Origin: Amborella trichopoda
Lineage: Eukaryota; Streptophyta; Magnoliopsida; Amborellales; Amborellaceae
NCBI RefSeq assembly: GCF_000471905.2
Contig: NW_006494916.1
Coordinates: forward strand, 2,652,748-2,716,747
Length of the DNA stretch: 64,000 nt
Reading direction: 5' to 3'
In this document: positions 1 to 11,343 of the stretch, in pieces
How positions within the stretch are numbered: position 1 is the stretch's first letter
How the letters are laid out: each line of letters starts with the position of its first letter
Program-made: the position numbers and the translations under genes
Notes under the pieces: generated by a model
The model's input: the letters and a program-made list of their open reading frames with translations, nothing else
Database searches by the model: none
What the model was told of the DNA's origin: nothing

Positions 1-183
1 TAAGTTGTAATTAGGGTTATTACTTTATGTTATAAGTTCTAAGCCACTCACTCTCCTCTCCATTTCTCTCCATCTCTTTCTCCCTTCTTCTTCTTCTTCA
101 TCATCATCATCATCATTTTTATTTATTTCTTCTCTCTCTCTAGATCCTACCAAATTGTTTTCTTCTCTACTTTTATTTCAACT
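1..183 (+). repeat. Partial 5' LTR of the copia element
   Basis: It matches the 3' LTR in order: an AATTAGGGTTATTACTT block, a CACTCACT block, a pyrimidine-rich stretch with CTTCTTCTTC, and the terminal TTTCAACTT. The 3' LTR carries a much longer CT microsatellite. The primer binding site follows directly. Confidence 0.85.
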
Positions 184-197
184 TGGTGTCAGAGCCA
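184..197 (+). other. Copia primer binding site
   Basis: TGGTGTCAGAGCCA directly after the 5' LTR differs by one base from the TGGTATCAGAGC site typical of plant copia elements (complement of initiator tRNA-Met). Confidence 0.8.
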
Positions 198-649
198 AAC
201 GATCAGTAAGGATGGTACTGTGGCACAGTATTGTAGCACATCACTGTAGCATGGTATTGTAGTAAGGGTCGATCTTCAAAAAGGTATGTAGGAATTGTGT
301 TAAGGGCTGACGTCACCTTTGGGTTAGATGACATCATCTTGCCCTAAAACCGTAACCTTTTTTTTCCAACAGTATCTGTACCGATGAAGATGAGTTTTTT
401 TTTATGACTTTGAATGTCGATTAAGTATTTATTCGTAAATCTAGTTGTTGGATGGATTAGCGCTTGTATGCCCCAATCAAAGAAGTACTATTAGTGCTCT
501 TTTTTTATGTTTTTCTAGGGAAAAGGGTGTCTAATCAGATCTGAAGGTGTAACCAAACCTGTAAAATTTGGTATTTGAAAAGATCAAAGGGTGTAACTTG
601 ATCTCAATTGTTGATTAAGATTTGAGGGTGTAATCGGATCTTAACTAGA

Positions 650-1694
650 ATGGAGAATATCTCTACAGGCATCGAATATGGAGTTATCTGGTCCCCAAAT
701 CACCATGGTCAAGTTTGATGGAACCAACTATTTAGAATAAGCCTGATCGGTTAAACTATTTATGGGTGGAAAGAAAAATTGGGATACATTGACAGCCTTG
801 TGGAAAAACCTGACCTGAAGGATGCCAAATATGAAGACTGGGAGGCTGAGATTGGATACTATTTTCTATGCAAACTAATATGAGTTGATCCTTTATGAAC
901 TGCAATACCTCTAAGGAATTATGGGAGGCAGTCTCTAAGTCCTATTCCCAAAAGAAAAATATTGCAAGAGTTTATGAATTGGAGCAACAAACCCGTGGTT
1001 TTAAACAGGGTGACTTGCCACTAGGAAACTATGTGGTCTTTGGGATGAATTAAACTAGCATCAGCCCACAAAATGTTCTTGTGCAAAGGAACAAAGAGGG
1101 AGACTGGAACAAAGGGAGATATTTTATCTTTTGAGGGGAGTCAATAAGAGTATGAAACAATTAGGGCAAATGTTCTCAATGTTGTAACTTTTCGATCACT
1201 TGGTATTGTTTTCTCCCTTCTTTAGCGTGAAGAAACTCGACGCACGATAATGTCAGTGGCTCTGGGTGAAACTGAAACATCCCCCCTGTACATAAGTTTT
1301 AGTGTTAATCGAGGTGGAGACCGTTTTGGGAGCCGTGATGGAGGCTGAGGTGGTGGGTGGCCTTGGAAACCCTACATTTGATGAGAAAGACAAATTAAAG
1401 TGCACCCACTGTGAGAAGACTCAACACACAAAGGAAACATGTTGGGATCTGGTTGGACACACAAGGAGAAACTTTCTAAGGGAAAATTCAGCAACAATCA
1501 GTGAAAGTACTGCCCCAGTTACTCAAGGGCAACGAGATACCATCTCGTTTGAACCTCTAGGAGAGTTGGTGACTATTCCTAAGAGAGAGCTCCTGGATCG
1601 CAAGCAGCAGGTTTCCATTCTAGACCCTTCTTCCTCTAAGTCTCATATTGCACAATCAAGTGTACCTGCATTAGTGCATCATATCTCTCTATAA
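650..1694 (+). pseudogene. Copia gag remnant with CCHC zinc knuckle
   Basis: The start reads like a copia gag, with the phrase FDGTNYLE and, further on, KPDLKDAKYEDWEAE, but in shifting frames with stops. The one long open piece (1302-1694) contains CTHCEKTQHTKETC, a perfect CX2CX4HX4C nucleic-acid-binding knuckle. Gag normally forms the virus-like particle; this copy cannot make a full protein. Confidence 0.8.
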
Positions 1695-1990
1695 ATAGCT
1701 CTGAAACCCCTTGGATTGTTGATTCTGGCGCAACTAAACATATGACTAGTATGGCTGATTTTTTCTCCTCTTATACCCCTTATTCTAGTCATGAATTGGT
1801 TAAAATAGCAGATGGTTCTTTCATTCCAATCAAGGGAATGGAAACCATGCATGTTACTCCTGTTAACTTATCATCCACCTTACATGTTCCCAATCTTGCT
1901 AGCAACATCCTGTCAGTTAGTAATCCCATAAAGACCATAAACTGCAGTATAACATTTTTCCCTTCTTATGTATATTTCAGGACTTGATGA
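1695..1990 (+). pseudogene. Copia aspartic protease remnant
   Basis: WIVDSGATKHMT places the catalytic Asp-Ser-Gly at 1721-1729. Downstream, LHVPNLASNILSVS is the conserved C-terminal part of the copia protease region. The frame is open from about 1742 to 1987 and then breaks. Confidence 0.82.
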
Positions 1991-2084
1991 CGGGGATGAC
2001 ATTTGGGCATATAGTTGTGAAATTGGAGGGTTGTACTTTTTGGAGACTCATGATCGCGCCCTAACTGCAGCAGCCACATCTTCA

Positions 2085-2625
2085 ATTTCTAATAAGAAAG
2101 AGTGTATTTGTGGCACATCCGACTTGGTCATGCATCATCTTTTACTTTGCATTTTTTAGTTCTTAAATTATTTGAGTCTCTGGGTCAAGTTCAATTGCAA
2201 TGTGACATTTGTGAGTTGTCAAAACATTGCAAAACTTCATTTCCTATCAATATCTATAAAAATAGTGATGTTCCTTTCTCTGTTATACATTCTGATGTGT
2301 GGGGTCCTTCACCAGTTGTATCTGTGTTTGGATTTTGTTTCCTTTTTGCATTTGTGGATGATTGTTCTAGATTTACCATTGTCTATCTAATGAAACACAA
2401 AGATGACGTTGCTAATTTATTCCAAGTCTATCACAAAATGGTTAGAACTCAATATGATGCATAGATTAAAGTCCTGCAATCTGACAATAAGGGTGAGCAT
2501 GTGTCAAACAAACTCAAAGATTATCTTCTTGATCAAGGGATTGAGTTCCAAACAATGTGTCCATACACACCTTAGTAGAATGGTATAATTGAGAGAAAAA
2601 ATAGAGCTGCTGGTATAACACACCT
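2085..2625 (+). pseudogene. Copia integrase remnant (HHCC and DDE core)
   Basis: LWHIRLGHAS and CDICELSKHCK supply the HHCC zinc domain. HSDVWGP holds the first catalytic Asp, QSDNKGE the second, and NGIIERKN the Glu. There is a stop at 2464 between the first and second Asp. Sequence homologous to the integrase C-terminus is absent: immediately after the Glu motif the text jumps to the linker that precedes reverse transcriptase. Confidence 0.82.
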
Positions 2626-3330
2626 CAATTTTGTGTCATCGCCTCATCGTGCCTTCACATCTGCTCTATCTCCTGTTAGTATACCTTCCAGTATTGCAGA
2701 AGCACTTTCACAACCTCAATGGAAAGCTGCCATGGGTGACGAGATTCGAGTACTTGAGCGGAATAATACATGAGAAATCACTAACCTTCTTGAAGGAAGA
2801 AGGTCATAGGATGTAGTTGAAAATATTCATTGTAAACTACAAAGTTGATGGTACCATTGAAGGGTACAAAGCAAGATTGGTTGCAAAAGGTTTCACCCAA
2901 GTATAGGCTACCAAGATACTTTCACGCCTGTGGCCAAGCTGAGCACTGTGAGGATCATTTTTTCACTAGCTGCGAATAGATCGTGGCCACTCCATCAGCT
3001 ATATGTTAAAACTGCATTCTTACATGGAGATATCCAAGAAGAAATCTATATGGCCATGCCTCTTTTTGATTAAGGGGGAGACAAGAAAGGTTTGCAAATT
3101 AAAGAAGGCAATATATGGACTTAAACAATCTCTTAGAGCATGGTTTAAAAAATTCAGGGAGGCACTGCTGAAATTTTGGTTCAGAAGGAATCAGGTTGAT
3201 CATACACTCATTATGAAGAAAGATATTGTTGGAATTACTGCCCTTATTGTGTATGTCGATGATATTGTTGTGATCGGGGATAATGTGAAAGGCATTGAGG
3301 ATCGTAAATCTTATTTAAGCATTTAGGATC
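2626..3330 (+). pseudogene. Copia reverse transcriptase remnant
   Basis: Recognisable copia RT phrases occur in three frames: QPQWKAAMGDEI near 2715, VKTAFLHGDIQEEIYM near 3005, KLKKAIYGLKQS near 3100 and YVDDIVV near 3250, which carries the catalytic YVDD box. Several stops and frameshifts separate them. Confidence 0.85.
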
Positions 3331-4140
3331 CCTTACGTATTTTTTGGGAATTGAAGTGACGAGATCAAAGAAAGGGATAATCATCTCCCAGAGAAAATGT
3401 GATGGACTTGTTACAACAAATCGGGATGTTGGGATCTAGAGCTGTAGATACTCATATAGAAGTCAATCATAAACTTCATCGAGAAAGGGGGAAGCTACTC
3501 AAAGATCCTAATTAGTATCAACGAATAGTGGGCAAGCTTATATATCTCACAATCACTCAACCATACATTTCTTATGCGGTTAGCATGGTCAGCCAATTTA
3601 TGCATGCACCGCATGAATGCCACCTCGATGTTGTATACAAAATATTAAGATATCTCAAGTTTGCACCAGGGAAGGGGATATTTTTCTCAAATCGAGGACA
3701 TACTGATGTTATAGTTACACAGATGCTGATTGGGCGGGTTGCCAAACTGATAGAAGATCCACAACTGGCTATTGTACCTTCATATTGGGAAACCTGGTCA
3801 CTTGAAAAAGCAAGAAGCAAAATGTGGTGGAAAGATCAAGTGTTGGAGCAGAATACAGGGCAATAGCTCATGGTACATGCGATAATGTGGACCAGAAGTG
3901 TTCTTTTTTATTTTGGTGTTAGAGTTAAGCTTTTCATGGCTCTATATTGTGACAACGAAGCATCCATTTATATCACAGAAAATCCTATTTTCATGAAAAG
4001 ACTAAACACATTGACATGGCTTGTCACTTTATTAGAGAGAAGGTTGCTGCCAAGATCATTCAGACTCATCATGTGAAGTCTAAAAATCAACTTGCAGATA
4101 TCTTCACCAAAGTCGTTGGATGAGACAAATAACATGATAT
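3331..4140 (+). pseudogene. Copia RNase H remnant
   Basis: LIYLTITQPYISYAVSMVSQFM near 3535 and the C-terminal phrases HVKSKNQLADIFTK near 4070 are typical of the copia RNase H region. The reading frame is broken several times. Confidence 0.78.
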
Positions 4141-4180
4141 CACAAACAAGTTGAGCACAATTCATTTCTATGCACCAACT

Positions 4181-4190
4181 TGAGGGGGAG
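4181..4190 (+). other. Polypurine tract of the copia element
   Basis: TGAGGGGGAG immediately before the TGTTGGAAAT start of the 3' LTR; this is the usual plus-strand primer position. Confidence 0.75.
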
Positions 4191-4399
4191 TGTTGGAAAT
4201 AAAAGGATTAAACTTTATTGTATTTGATGGACAAAACTGTCATTTATCTTTTGTTTAGTCTTTATTTGTCTTATGTCTCTAAAAAAGGGTAGTAATTTCC
4301 ATGATTTGTAATTAGGGTTATTACTTAATATTATGAAAGGGGTATTACTTAATGTTATAAGAGGGGTAGAGGTCACAAGTGAACCTCTACACCACTCAC

Positions 4400-4403
<4 letters not shown>

Positions 4404-4493
<90 letters not shown>
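4404..4493. repeat. (TC)n microsatellite
   Basis: About 45 dinucleotide units, almost pure, inside the 3' LTR and just before the assembly gap. Confidence 0.95.
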
Positions 4494-4496
<3 letters not shown>

Positions 4497-4514
4497 CTAC
4501 TCTTACTCTCTACT

Positions 4515-4534
4515 NNNNNNNNNNNNNNNNNNNN
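4515..4534. other. Assembly gap (20 N)
   Basis: A run of exactly 20 N between two CT microsatellites, so a repeat-length or collapse artefact is likely here. Confidence 0.99.
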
Positions 4535-4617
4535 TTAACGTTATTATTAATTATATAGGTAAGGTAGTTATTAGTTAGTTAGTAGGTAGGTAGGTAGACA
4601 CAGTACACTACTACACA

Positions 4618-4618
<1 letters not shown>

Positions 4619-4659
<41 letters not shown>
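4619..4659. repeat. (CT)n microsatellite, second block
   Basis: About 20 CT units followed by a C7 run and CTTCTTCTT, matching the pyrimidine tract of the 5' LTR. Confidence 0.93.
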
Positions 4660-4661
<2 letters not shown>

Positions 4662-5408
4662 CCCCTTCTTCTTCTTCTTCCTCATCTTTATTTCCTTTCC
4701 TTTCTCTCTCTTGATCCAAACAAACTATTTTTTTCTCTGCTTTAATTTCAACTTCCTCTAGTAAAATGCAGACTATGCTGAAATTACTTATATCCCAGTT
4801 AAAAGAGAATGGGAGCAACTGAATTATGTGAGAAGTGTTAAAGCATATCACTAAGTTAAAGCAGATCAATAAGTTATATGAGAAAATGTTTAACATACTT
4901 GTTCGTCTTGTGACTTTTTGAGAGCTGGACAACATACTTGTTTGTATAGCTTTGAAGTCAGAGTACCATGGTTTTGAGCTGATGCTTGGCAGTAGTAGAT
5001 AGTAATAATTGTTGTCAAGTCTGTTTTGTTGATACTTGGGCAGAAACTTGCCATAGAATGATGCCAATTGAAGTTACTTTGGCTTCCGTGCTCCTATGTA
5101 TATTTGGTTTAACTGAAAGTTGTAATTTAGAATGGTGATGGGTTCCTGCATTTCCTTTGAAATTTCAATATTAAAGTCTTAGACTGTTCGCACTTTGAGT
5201 TTGGTTGGGTTCGGTTTTGCATTTTTACTGAGCATTTCATAACATATAGAACGTTGGACTTACATACTCTCCATTTGAGACCATTATGTGAATGGCTTTG
5301 AGAGAATCAACTGAAATGCCCAACCAGTGTGTACCTATAGTAATGTATTATTAGCTTTCCACTATAAGTTATCGCAAGATTTCTGCTGTTTGTAAGACTC
5401 CATTGCAG

Positions 5409-5717
5409 ATATGAAGCATTAACTGATATGAGTTCAAACATTTCATATTGGCTCCTGAAGAAGACGGAAAGGCTTTCTGCTGGGGTTGGAACAAGTATGG
5501 GCAGGCAAGTACCAAACTTCCTATCTTTTAAAGGTATCATAACGAACCCTTATTTCTAAGTTCTGAAATTCAAATTATTTTCTTTTTTGATCAGCTCGGT
5601 TTAGGTGATGCCATTGATAGGAACCTACCCTTTGAAGTTCCTTTAGAGGGGTGCTTCTTAAAGAACATTGCTTGCGGGTGGTGGCATACATTGGCGCTTG
5701 CTGAATTGCAATCATGA
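5409..5717 (+). pseudogene. RCC1-repeat (UVR8-like family) protein, last exons only
   Basis: Two exon pieces encode the C-terminus of a plant RCC1-repeat protein. The first ends EEDGKAFCWGWNKYGQ (to 5504) and the second (5595-5717) runs LGLGDAIDRNLPFEVP ... CGWWHTLALAELQS and stops with TGA. These are the conserved blade motifs of the RCC1 seven-bladed propeller, found in chromatin/GTPase regulators and in the UV-B receptor family. The 90-bp intron starts GC (cag|gcaagt) and ends TCAG, keeping phase 0. Upstream of FKHFILAPEEDGK the frame meets TGA at 5424, and no earlier blade is seen back to the copia element. Either the rest lies beyond the copia insertion and this exon has decayed, or this is a leftover fragment. 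I favour a partial or dying gene. Confidence 0.75.
5505..5594 (+). other. GC-AG intron in the RCC1-like gene
   Basis: Donor CAG|GCAAGT and acceptor GATCAG|CTCGG join ...KYGQ to LGLGD... in phase 0, exactly as expected from RCC1-family proteins. GC donors are a small minority of plant introns. Confidence 0.75.
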
Positions 5718-7410
5718 ATACCAATGAAAACTAAATTATTCTTAACCACAAAAACCTCCACTATACTGCATATCGATTTGCTGATCATAGCCCCTCTAAC
5801 TGCACCATTTATTGCCCATGCATATTTATTGTCTAAGGCTTTGAATCATGGGCCTATGGGAAGGTAGAGGTAGGGGAAGAAAAGGGTCAATTTTGAGTGT
5901 TGTTCAATATGCATTTCTTACCTTGTTCATTCAATGAGGTCAGTCAGAAATGAAAGGTTAAGAAATAATAAGCATGGTTTATTGGGGTTCAGCTTCTTGA
6001 CTTACTGGTTTAGGCACAAGGGCTTCGATAAAATGGTCTTGGATTCTAATCCTGGCTCAGTCAACCCCAAAAAACACATGGACTGTTCTCTTAGCACAAA
6101 CTGCAAAAAATTTCAAGTTTTTAACTGCTGTTCATTCATTTTTAATATTCATGTATTTTGATTATGTACTTGCATTGCATGTGACTTAAAAAATATCCAA
6201 GCTCCCCGACTGTTATGTCTAACTTCTGTAACTTCATGTATTATGATTATCTATTGCATTTGTATGTGACCAAAATATTGATTTGTGACAGCAAGTTGAT
6301 TTTTGTGTATGTGTTTCACACACGCATGTCTATGCAGTTTGTTTTCAGTTGCTTGTTCATTTACTTCAAATGAATGCTAATCGCAGAAGAAACATTACAG
6401 TTATTTCTATGTATTGAGATACTGAAATTATTACAAGAATTTGATTGTTAATTCACTTTATAAACTGAACTCTTCCAAAGAGTTGAAAGGTCGCTAAAAC
6501 ACCTCCATTACCAATTCAGTCCCCTGTTTCCTTTTTCTTTCTTTAGCTGGTCATTTTCTTTATTTATATGCCTATGGGTCATGCTAATATTCCCTTTAAT
6601 ATTCCGATTTTCTCTGAAAACAAAGAAATGATATTGATGTCAGCTGAGCAAAGTAGAAAAAGCCTAATTAGTATCTGAATGGGGTTCATTCTTAATGCCC
6701 ATCATTTAACAAGAACCCATTATTTATAGGCCCGCGTATTTCCTTATAAAAGATCCTGATATTTTGTAGTATGGACCACAAATATTTACTTCTGAGAAAT
6801 AATGTGTTGATTCTTGTACCCCACTGTCTGAAGGGTCACATTTCCGTAGCCGGTAACGGCCAAGGAGGAGAGGGGTGGAGGAATGAGGAGAAAAAAATTA
6901 TTTGAACAATAAAAAGTTAGGGTGAATATCTTATATTTTATCTAGTGTTAACAGGATTGGACCAACCACTGGTGAGGGCTGGTCAAGGAAAGGAAAATAG
7001 ATGCAATAGTTTAAAAATATAAACTATATTAAAAATAAAGTTGAATTTTATTTAGCTAGTCAAATCAGTTAAAACTAGCTGGTCCGACCAGTTTTAAACA
7101 TTGGTTTTGAGTGGTTTTCAACCAAGTCCGATATTTATTTTGGACCAAACTGTGCAAGACATCACTCAACAGTCCGACCGACCGGTCAGACCATTGGTTT
7201 AGTACATTGTTGATAACTATGATTTTACCTAGAAGGACCTCTAGGTGGTCCGGATGGTGGGATACCTCAATTTGACATTCTAGGTACATTCCTCCCATCG
7301 AACTACACAGGGAGGAAAATAATGGTTGTTTACTTACACTTGGAAACTTCTTATTTTCTTGTCTTTTTCTTCTGCTTAAAAGGTAACACATTTATTATAT
7401 ATGATGTTAT
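5718..7410. other. Intergenic, no gene recognised
   Basis: AT-rich DNA after the RCC1-like stop codon. It may hold that gene's 3' UTR. I see no coding signal or clear element boundaries; short degenerate repeats occur near 6840-7200. Confidence 0.6.
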
Positions 7411-7793
7411 GGGTGCGATTTGTATAAACCGGGGCTCTAAACAATCAAAGTAAAGCATTCAAAGTGTGTTGAGAAATGTGATTTTAATACTAGAAATCTT
7501 TGTGATAGCCTTAAATTATATTTTCATCTTTAATTATAAAATTGGAAACTTCAAAAATAGTGTAGATCGAGCATATCTATGAAAACTTGAAAATCCTGAA
7601 AATTGACGGTTTAGAAATGTGTTGCATTATTTTCAAAACTTGAAATTCATTTTTTTCTCATGTCTATGCATCTTGATGTCGAGATAATCAATTTGAGGAT
7701 ATTTGGGCATCAAAAGAACCTCTTCTAGTAAAATTTTTGAGGTGGGCTCTAATTTGATTGTTTAGAGCCTTGGCTCTATATAAACTTTGCCCT
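7411..7793. mobile_element. Family A MITE, copy 1 (near complete)
   Basis: Starts GGGTGCGATTTGTATAAACC and ends ..CTATATAAACTTTGCCCT. The ends are inverted repeats of about 45 bp that include CTCTAAACAATCAAA and its complement. Internal landmarks (AATAGTGTAGATCGAG, CTTGATGTCGAGAT, TTTGGGCATCAAAA) recur in the other copies of this family in the window. Confidence 0.85.
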
Positions 7794-7821
7794 AAAAGTA
7801 AAAAGAATTTAGAGAACTAGG

Positions 7822-8765
7822 GGCCAACGGGCTGGGCCATGGCCATGACCCAACCTGTGCATAGCCTGGTGCCCGGACTAGGCCAAAACCTTGATTTGCC
7901 TTTTTTTTATTTTTTATTTTCTGGACTTTTTCAATGGAAGTTTATTATACAATTTCTCTGATAAAAAACACGTATGAAGAGATCCAATGTCCAAAGTGTT
8001 GGCGATTTTTGAAAATTTGAGGGCAAATGTGTGGATTTTACTAGTTTTGATGGAAGATTTCTTTGGGGGACCTATCTAGAGGGTGTTTCCTCTTCTACCG
8101 GGATTTTATGGTTTAGAATAATGGTTGATTTCATGTTATTTTATCGTTGTGTGTTTTTTATGAAATAAATCCTCAAATAAATATATATTTTGTTTATTTT
8201 TTGCACGACTTCCTTAGGCTTTTTTGTTGCAGAAAGTGTTTTCTTCAACCTGCAGAGACTGAATAATCTAAAACAACAATCTTGAAACTTTTTAACCCTT
8301 TTATTGTATTTTATTTTTCTGAAAATCCCCTTGGATTTTCTAAAAGATTTTTGTATTACGAAGCATTTTTTCAGCTAAATTAGGACACGGGTTTTTTCTG
8401 TGGAAAGAGTTAGTTATGCTCATTTTACAATTGGTATTTTGCATGATTTAAAGAATTTTGGTAGATTGCATAGTTTTTATTGTTTTTTATTTTTCTGAAA
8501 AAGGTCTTGAATTTTAGATAATTCATAATAACTACTGTAGTGTACGAATCTTTCTACTGTTCCTACATAAGATCATTTTTTAAAAAAAAATTTATACTTT
8601 TTTTTGAACTTTTTTAGTATTTGCAACAGGTCAAGCCAACCCTGGCCCTGGTCCGGTCTTGAGCATAACCTAGCCTGGCCCGGCCCAAGGGCCAAATTTC
8701 ATGGCCAAGCCCTAGTTTTAAATGGCCGGAAAAATGGTGCCAGGCCAGGCCTATTGCCTGCCATT
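7822..8765. mobile_element. Probable hAT-like nonautonomous element with GGCC-rich ends
   Basis: The two ends (7822-7890 and 8626-8765) are rich in GGGCTGGGCC/GGCCTGGCCC motifs in inverted arrangement; the right end reads CCTATTGCCTGCC. The layout matches the clearer element at 54721-54940. No target duplication is evident, so the boundaries are approximate. Confidence 0.45.
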
Positions 8766-8940
8766 ATTTTTTTTACCTGCTAATTATTGTCTGTTTACGA
8801 AGCCAGTTCAACACTAACGAACCTGTTTTCAAAATATGAAATGTATATGATGAGACCATTTACTTTTGATACAAGAATGTCACATTCACTATCAACTATT
8901 GGGTGTGAAATTGGACATGTGCTAATGTGTCACTACTTGA

Positions 8941-8998
8941 GCACAATGAGAGAAACAAATTTTCTTTGAGCACAATGAGAGAAACAAATTTTCTTTGA
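8941..8998. repeat. Two exact tandem copies of a 29-bp unit
   Basis: The unit beginning GCACAATGAGAGAAACAAAT is repeated back to back without change, indicating a recent slippage event. An imperfect 55-bp tandem duplication (TATGTTTTAATA...) follows at 8999-9090. Confidence 0.92.
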
Positions 8999-9090
8999 TA
9001 TGTTTTAATATGTTAAATTTGACTTCCAATGACTAAAAAAGTTGAAAATTTGTTATGTTTTAATAGGTTAAATTTGACTTCCAAAGTTGT

Positions 9091-10425
9091 AACCTTTTAC
9101 CAAAAATGAATAGTCCTATAATAAAACATTGAGGGATATTATAAGAGAAAAGGAATTTCAGCCAAACGTAATTGTGCCCAAGAGGATTTGTTGTTGTATC
9201 TCACGCCATGGGCGATACATAACATCCCCCGCTTTCATTAGAGATTTTAATGATCAATTTAATTATTCTGAATTGAATCATTGAAGAACGCCTTTCGAAA
9301 ACTGAACATGAATACTATGTATTATTTAGGTTAAGTTTCTTACTTCAAGTGGTTTTTTAGGCATTTATCAAAGCTTATTGTGGCGGTTTGGAATTTTTTC
9401 TCCCAAGTCACAATCCAGGAAAATGGTTTCAAAATTGAGATCACAGGTGGAATTATCCATCTACATCTGTATCAAATCGCTGATTCAGATCTGTTTGAGT
9501 TGGCGATCTAAAAAAATATTAAAAACAAAAACAAAAAATTAAATAGGAGTTTATAGGGGAATATTGGGATCTCAAAAAAAAAAAAAAAATCGTTTTCAAA
9601 AAAAGCTTGAAGAAATGAAAACATATATGAAAGGGGAGGTTTAGGGTGGACTAGTGGGCGGGGCTACTATTGTATCTTGTTGAAACCAATTCAGTACTAA
9701 ATGATTCCTGCCTCAACAAATCCCGGTCCACATCGATGCGTTTAAAAAGATCTCAAGATAACATTCAAAAATAAAATTAATAAACCACATGATAGCTAAG
9801 ATAAAACCGCATGATCACATTAAAAAATAAAAATAAAATTAAAAGACCACATGATAGCTAATATAGAGCTTTAATTACAAAAAATATGTAGTTCAGATAA
9901 GGTCTAGGCCTTACAAAAAAATAAAAAAAAATAAAGCTTCACTATGACTATGAAATTTGAAGTTAAAAAAATGGTACAAATCTTGTAAATTTGTAAACAC
10001 TATTTTTAGGATAAAATAGATCGTCTAGATAAGCTGTTATAATATTATTATATTTAAGGCATGAAATCCTAGTTTGTTTTCCATAATCATAATATCACGG
10101 TCGAGATGATAGATTTGATGGTCTTTCAATGCCGGAATTGTATTTTTCTACGAGTTTTTAAGGTGAGGCTTTACGTATTTTGATAGGGGTTGCAACCCAG
10201 TGTAGGAAAACACGACCCAAAACGGAACCTAGCTAGTTAAGCAGGTCCTGGCTAGGCCAAAACATTGTTAAAAATTACAAATTCGAAAAATCCCTAAAAA
10301 TATGACAATTGTATTTAAAGCACTATTTTCATATGGTGTTAAAAAAGTAGTAGAAAAATAGATCTCGAAAAATCAATTTGTGACTAGAGATATTTTAGAA
10401 GTAATCTAAAAGGAAAAATTGATTC
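9091..10425. other. Intergenic, no gene recognised
   Basis: AT-rich sequence with an imperfect tandem duplication of about 73 bp near 9767-9865 (ACCACATGATAGCTAA twice). A GGCC-containing repeat scrap lies near 10200-10260. Confidence 0.5.
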
Positions 10426-10710
10426 ATGCGGGCTGGACCGCATTTCTACATATACAGTCTAGAAATTGTAAAGCATCTATCTTCAAGATGGATGCAAGTA
10501 GGTGTTCCATCTAAAACCAACGGAAACTAACTGTTCAAATATTTTCTTACTAGAATTATTATTTTTAGTTTTAAAAATATATTTATTTTTTCATATTCAC
10601 GATCTCTATACAGATTACATTACATGTCCTTCAAAATTAAGTCTTAAAATCCATCTCAAAAATAGATTTATTAAGAAGACCGCATTTCTACATACGCGGG
10701 CTTGCTCATA
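10426..10710. mobile_element. Family C MITE, copy 1
   Basis: Left end GATTCATGCGGGCTGGACCGC, right end GACCGCATTTCTACATACGCGGGC. The interior ATTATTATTTTTAGTTTT and the CACGATCTC motif align with the copy at 56615-57725. Confidence 0.6.
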
Positions 10711-10965
10711 GAAACGGGGCCCATCTAAAAAAGAGGGGAAAATGTAAAAATGCATAGTCAGCCAAAATATTTTCAATCTTATTCCAAAATGTCAGAAAAT
10801 ATAAAAAATAAATTACAAAATAATTTCTTATTTTTGGGTTTTTAATTTTTTTTAAAATCCCCATTTTGACCACCAAAATTGGGCCGCTTTGTGAACAATT
10901 TTGCATCGACACCGTTTTAAAAAACCCGTGTTAAGTGAAAACTATTTCAAGCATCTAAATATTAA

Positions 10966-11343
10966 AAAGAAAACCTTTATACAAGTGCGAGGCACCAAAC
11001 AATCAAATTAGGGTCAAATATTTCACTAGAAAATATTATTTTGATACCCAAATTTCCTCAAGTTGATCATTTTGACCTCAAAATGCATAGACATGAAAAA
11101 AAAAAAAAATCAAATTTTAGAAATAGTGATCTTATAATGCATTTTTTTACTGTTAATTTTCAAGATTTTGAAGTTTTCATTGATCTATGCTATTTTGAAG
11201 TTTTGTATTTTATAATTGGAGAAAAAAATATATTTTAAGGCTATCAAAAAGATTTTAAGTAATAAAAGTATATTTCTCGATACTATTTGAAAGTGGATTT
11301 TACTTTGATTGTTTAGAGCCTCAGCCTTATACAAACCGCACCC
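10966..11343. mobile_element. Family A MITE, copy 2 (opposite orientation to copy 1)
   Basis: Ends with TTGATTGTTTAGAGCC...ACAAACCGCACCC, the complement of the family's left terminus, and carries the TTGATCATTTTGACCTC and GATCTATGCTATTTT landmarks. Confidence 0.8.

Larger units (their letters stand above)
1..4750 (+). mobile_element. Degenerate Ty1/copia LTR retrotransposon, 5' LTR cut by window edge
   Basis: Seen: a partial 5' LTR, a tRNA-Met-type primer binding site, gag zinc knuckle, protease DSG, integrase HHCC and DDE remnants, reverse transcriptase, RNase H, a purine tract and a 3' LTR, in the copia order (integrase before reverse transcriptase). Stops and frameshifts occur throughout, so it cannot encode an intact polyprotein. 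The stretch between integrase and reverse transcriptase is missing several hundred bases relative to normal copia elements. The left boundary and target-site duplication lie outside the window. Confidence 0.93.
4191..4750 (+). repeat. 3' LTR of the copia element, expanded by CT repeat and a gap
   Basis: It begins TGTTGGAAAT after the polypurine tract and ends in the same TTTCAACTT motif as the 5' LTR. It contains a roughly 90-bp (TC)n run, a 20-N gap and about 85 bp of AT/TAGG-rich sequence (4535-4618) absent from the visible 5' LTR, then a second (CT)n run. Confidence 0.8.

Noticed and set aside
4333..4578. Open frame through the CT microsatellite (Ser-Leu repeats)
   Set aside because: It is the translation of (TC)n and runs through the N gap; not a gene.
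7411..7793. 9-bp target duplication for family A copy 1
   Set aside because: Flanks TGATGTTAT and AAAAGTAAA do not match; only copies 4 and 7 gave convincing duplications.
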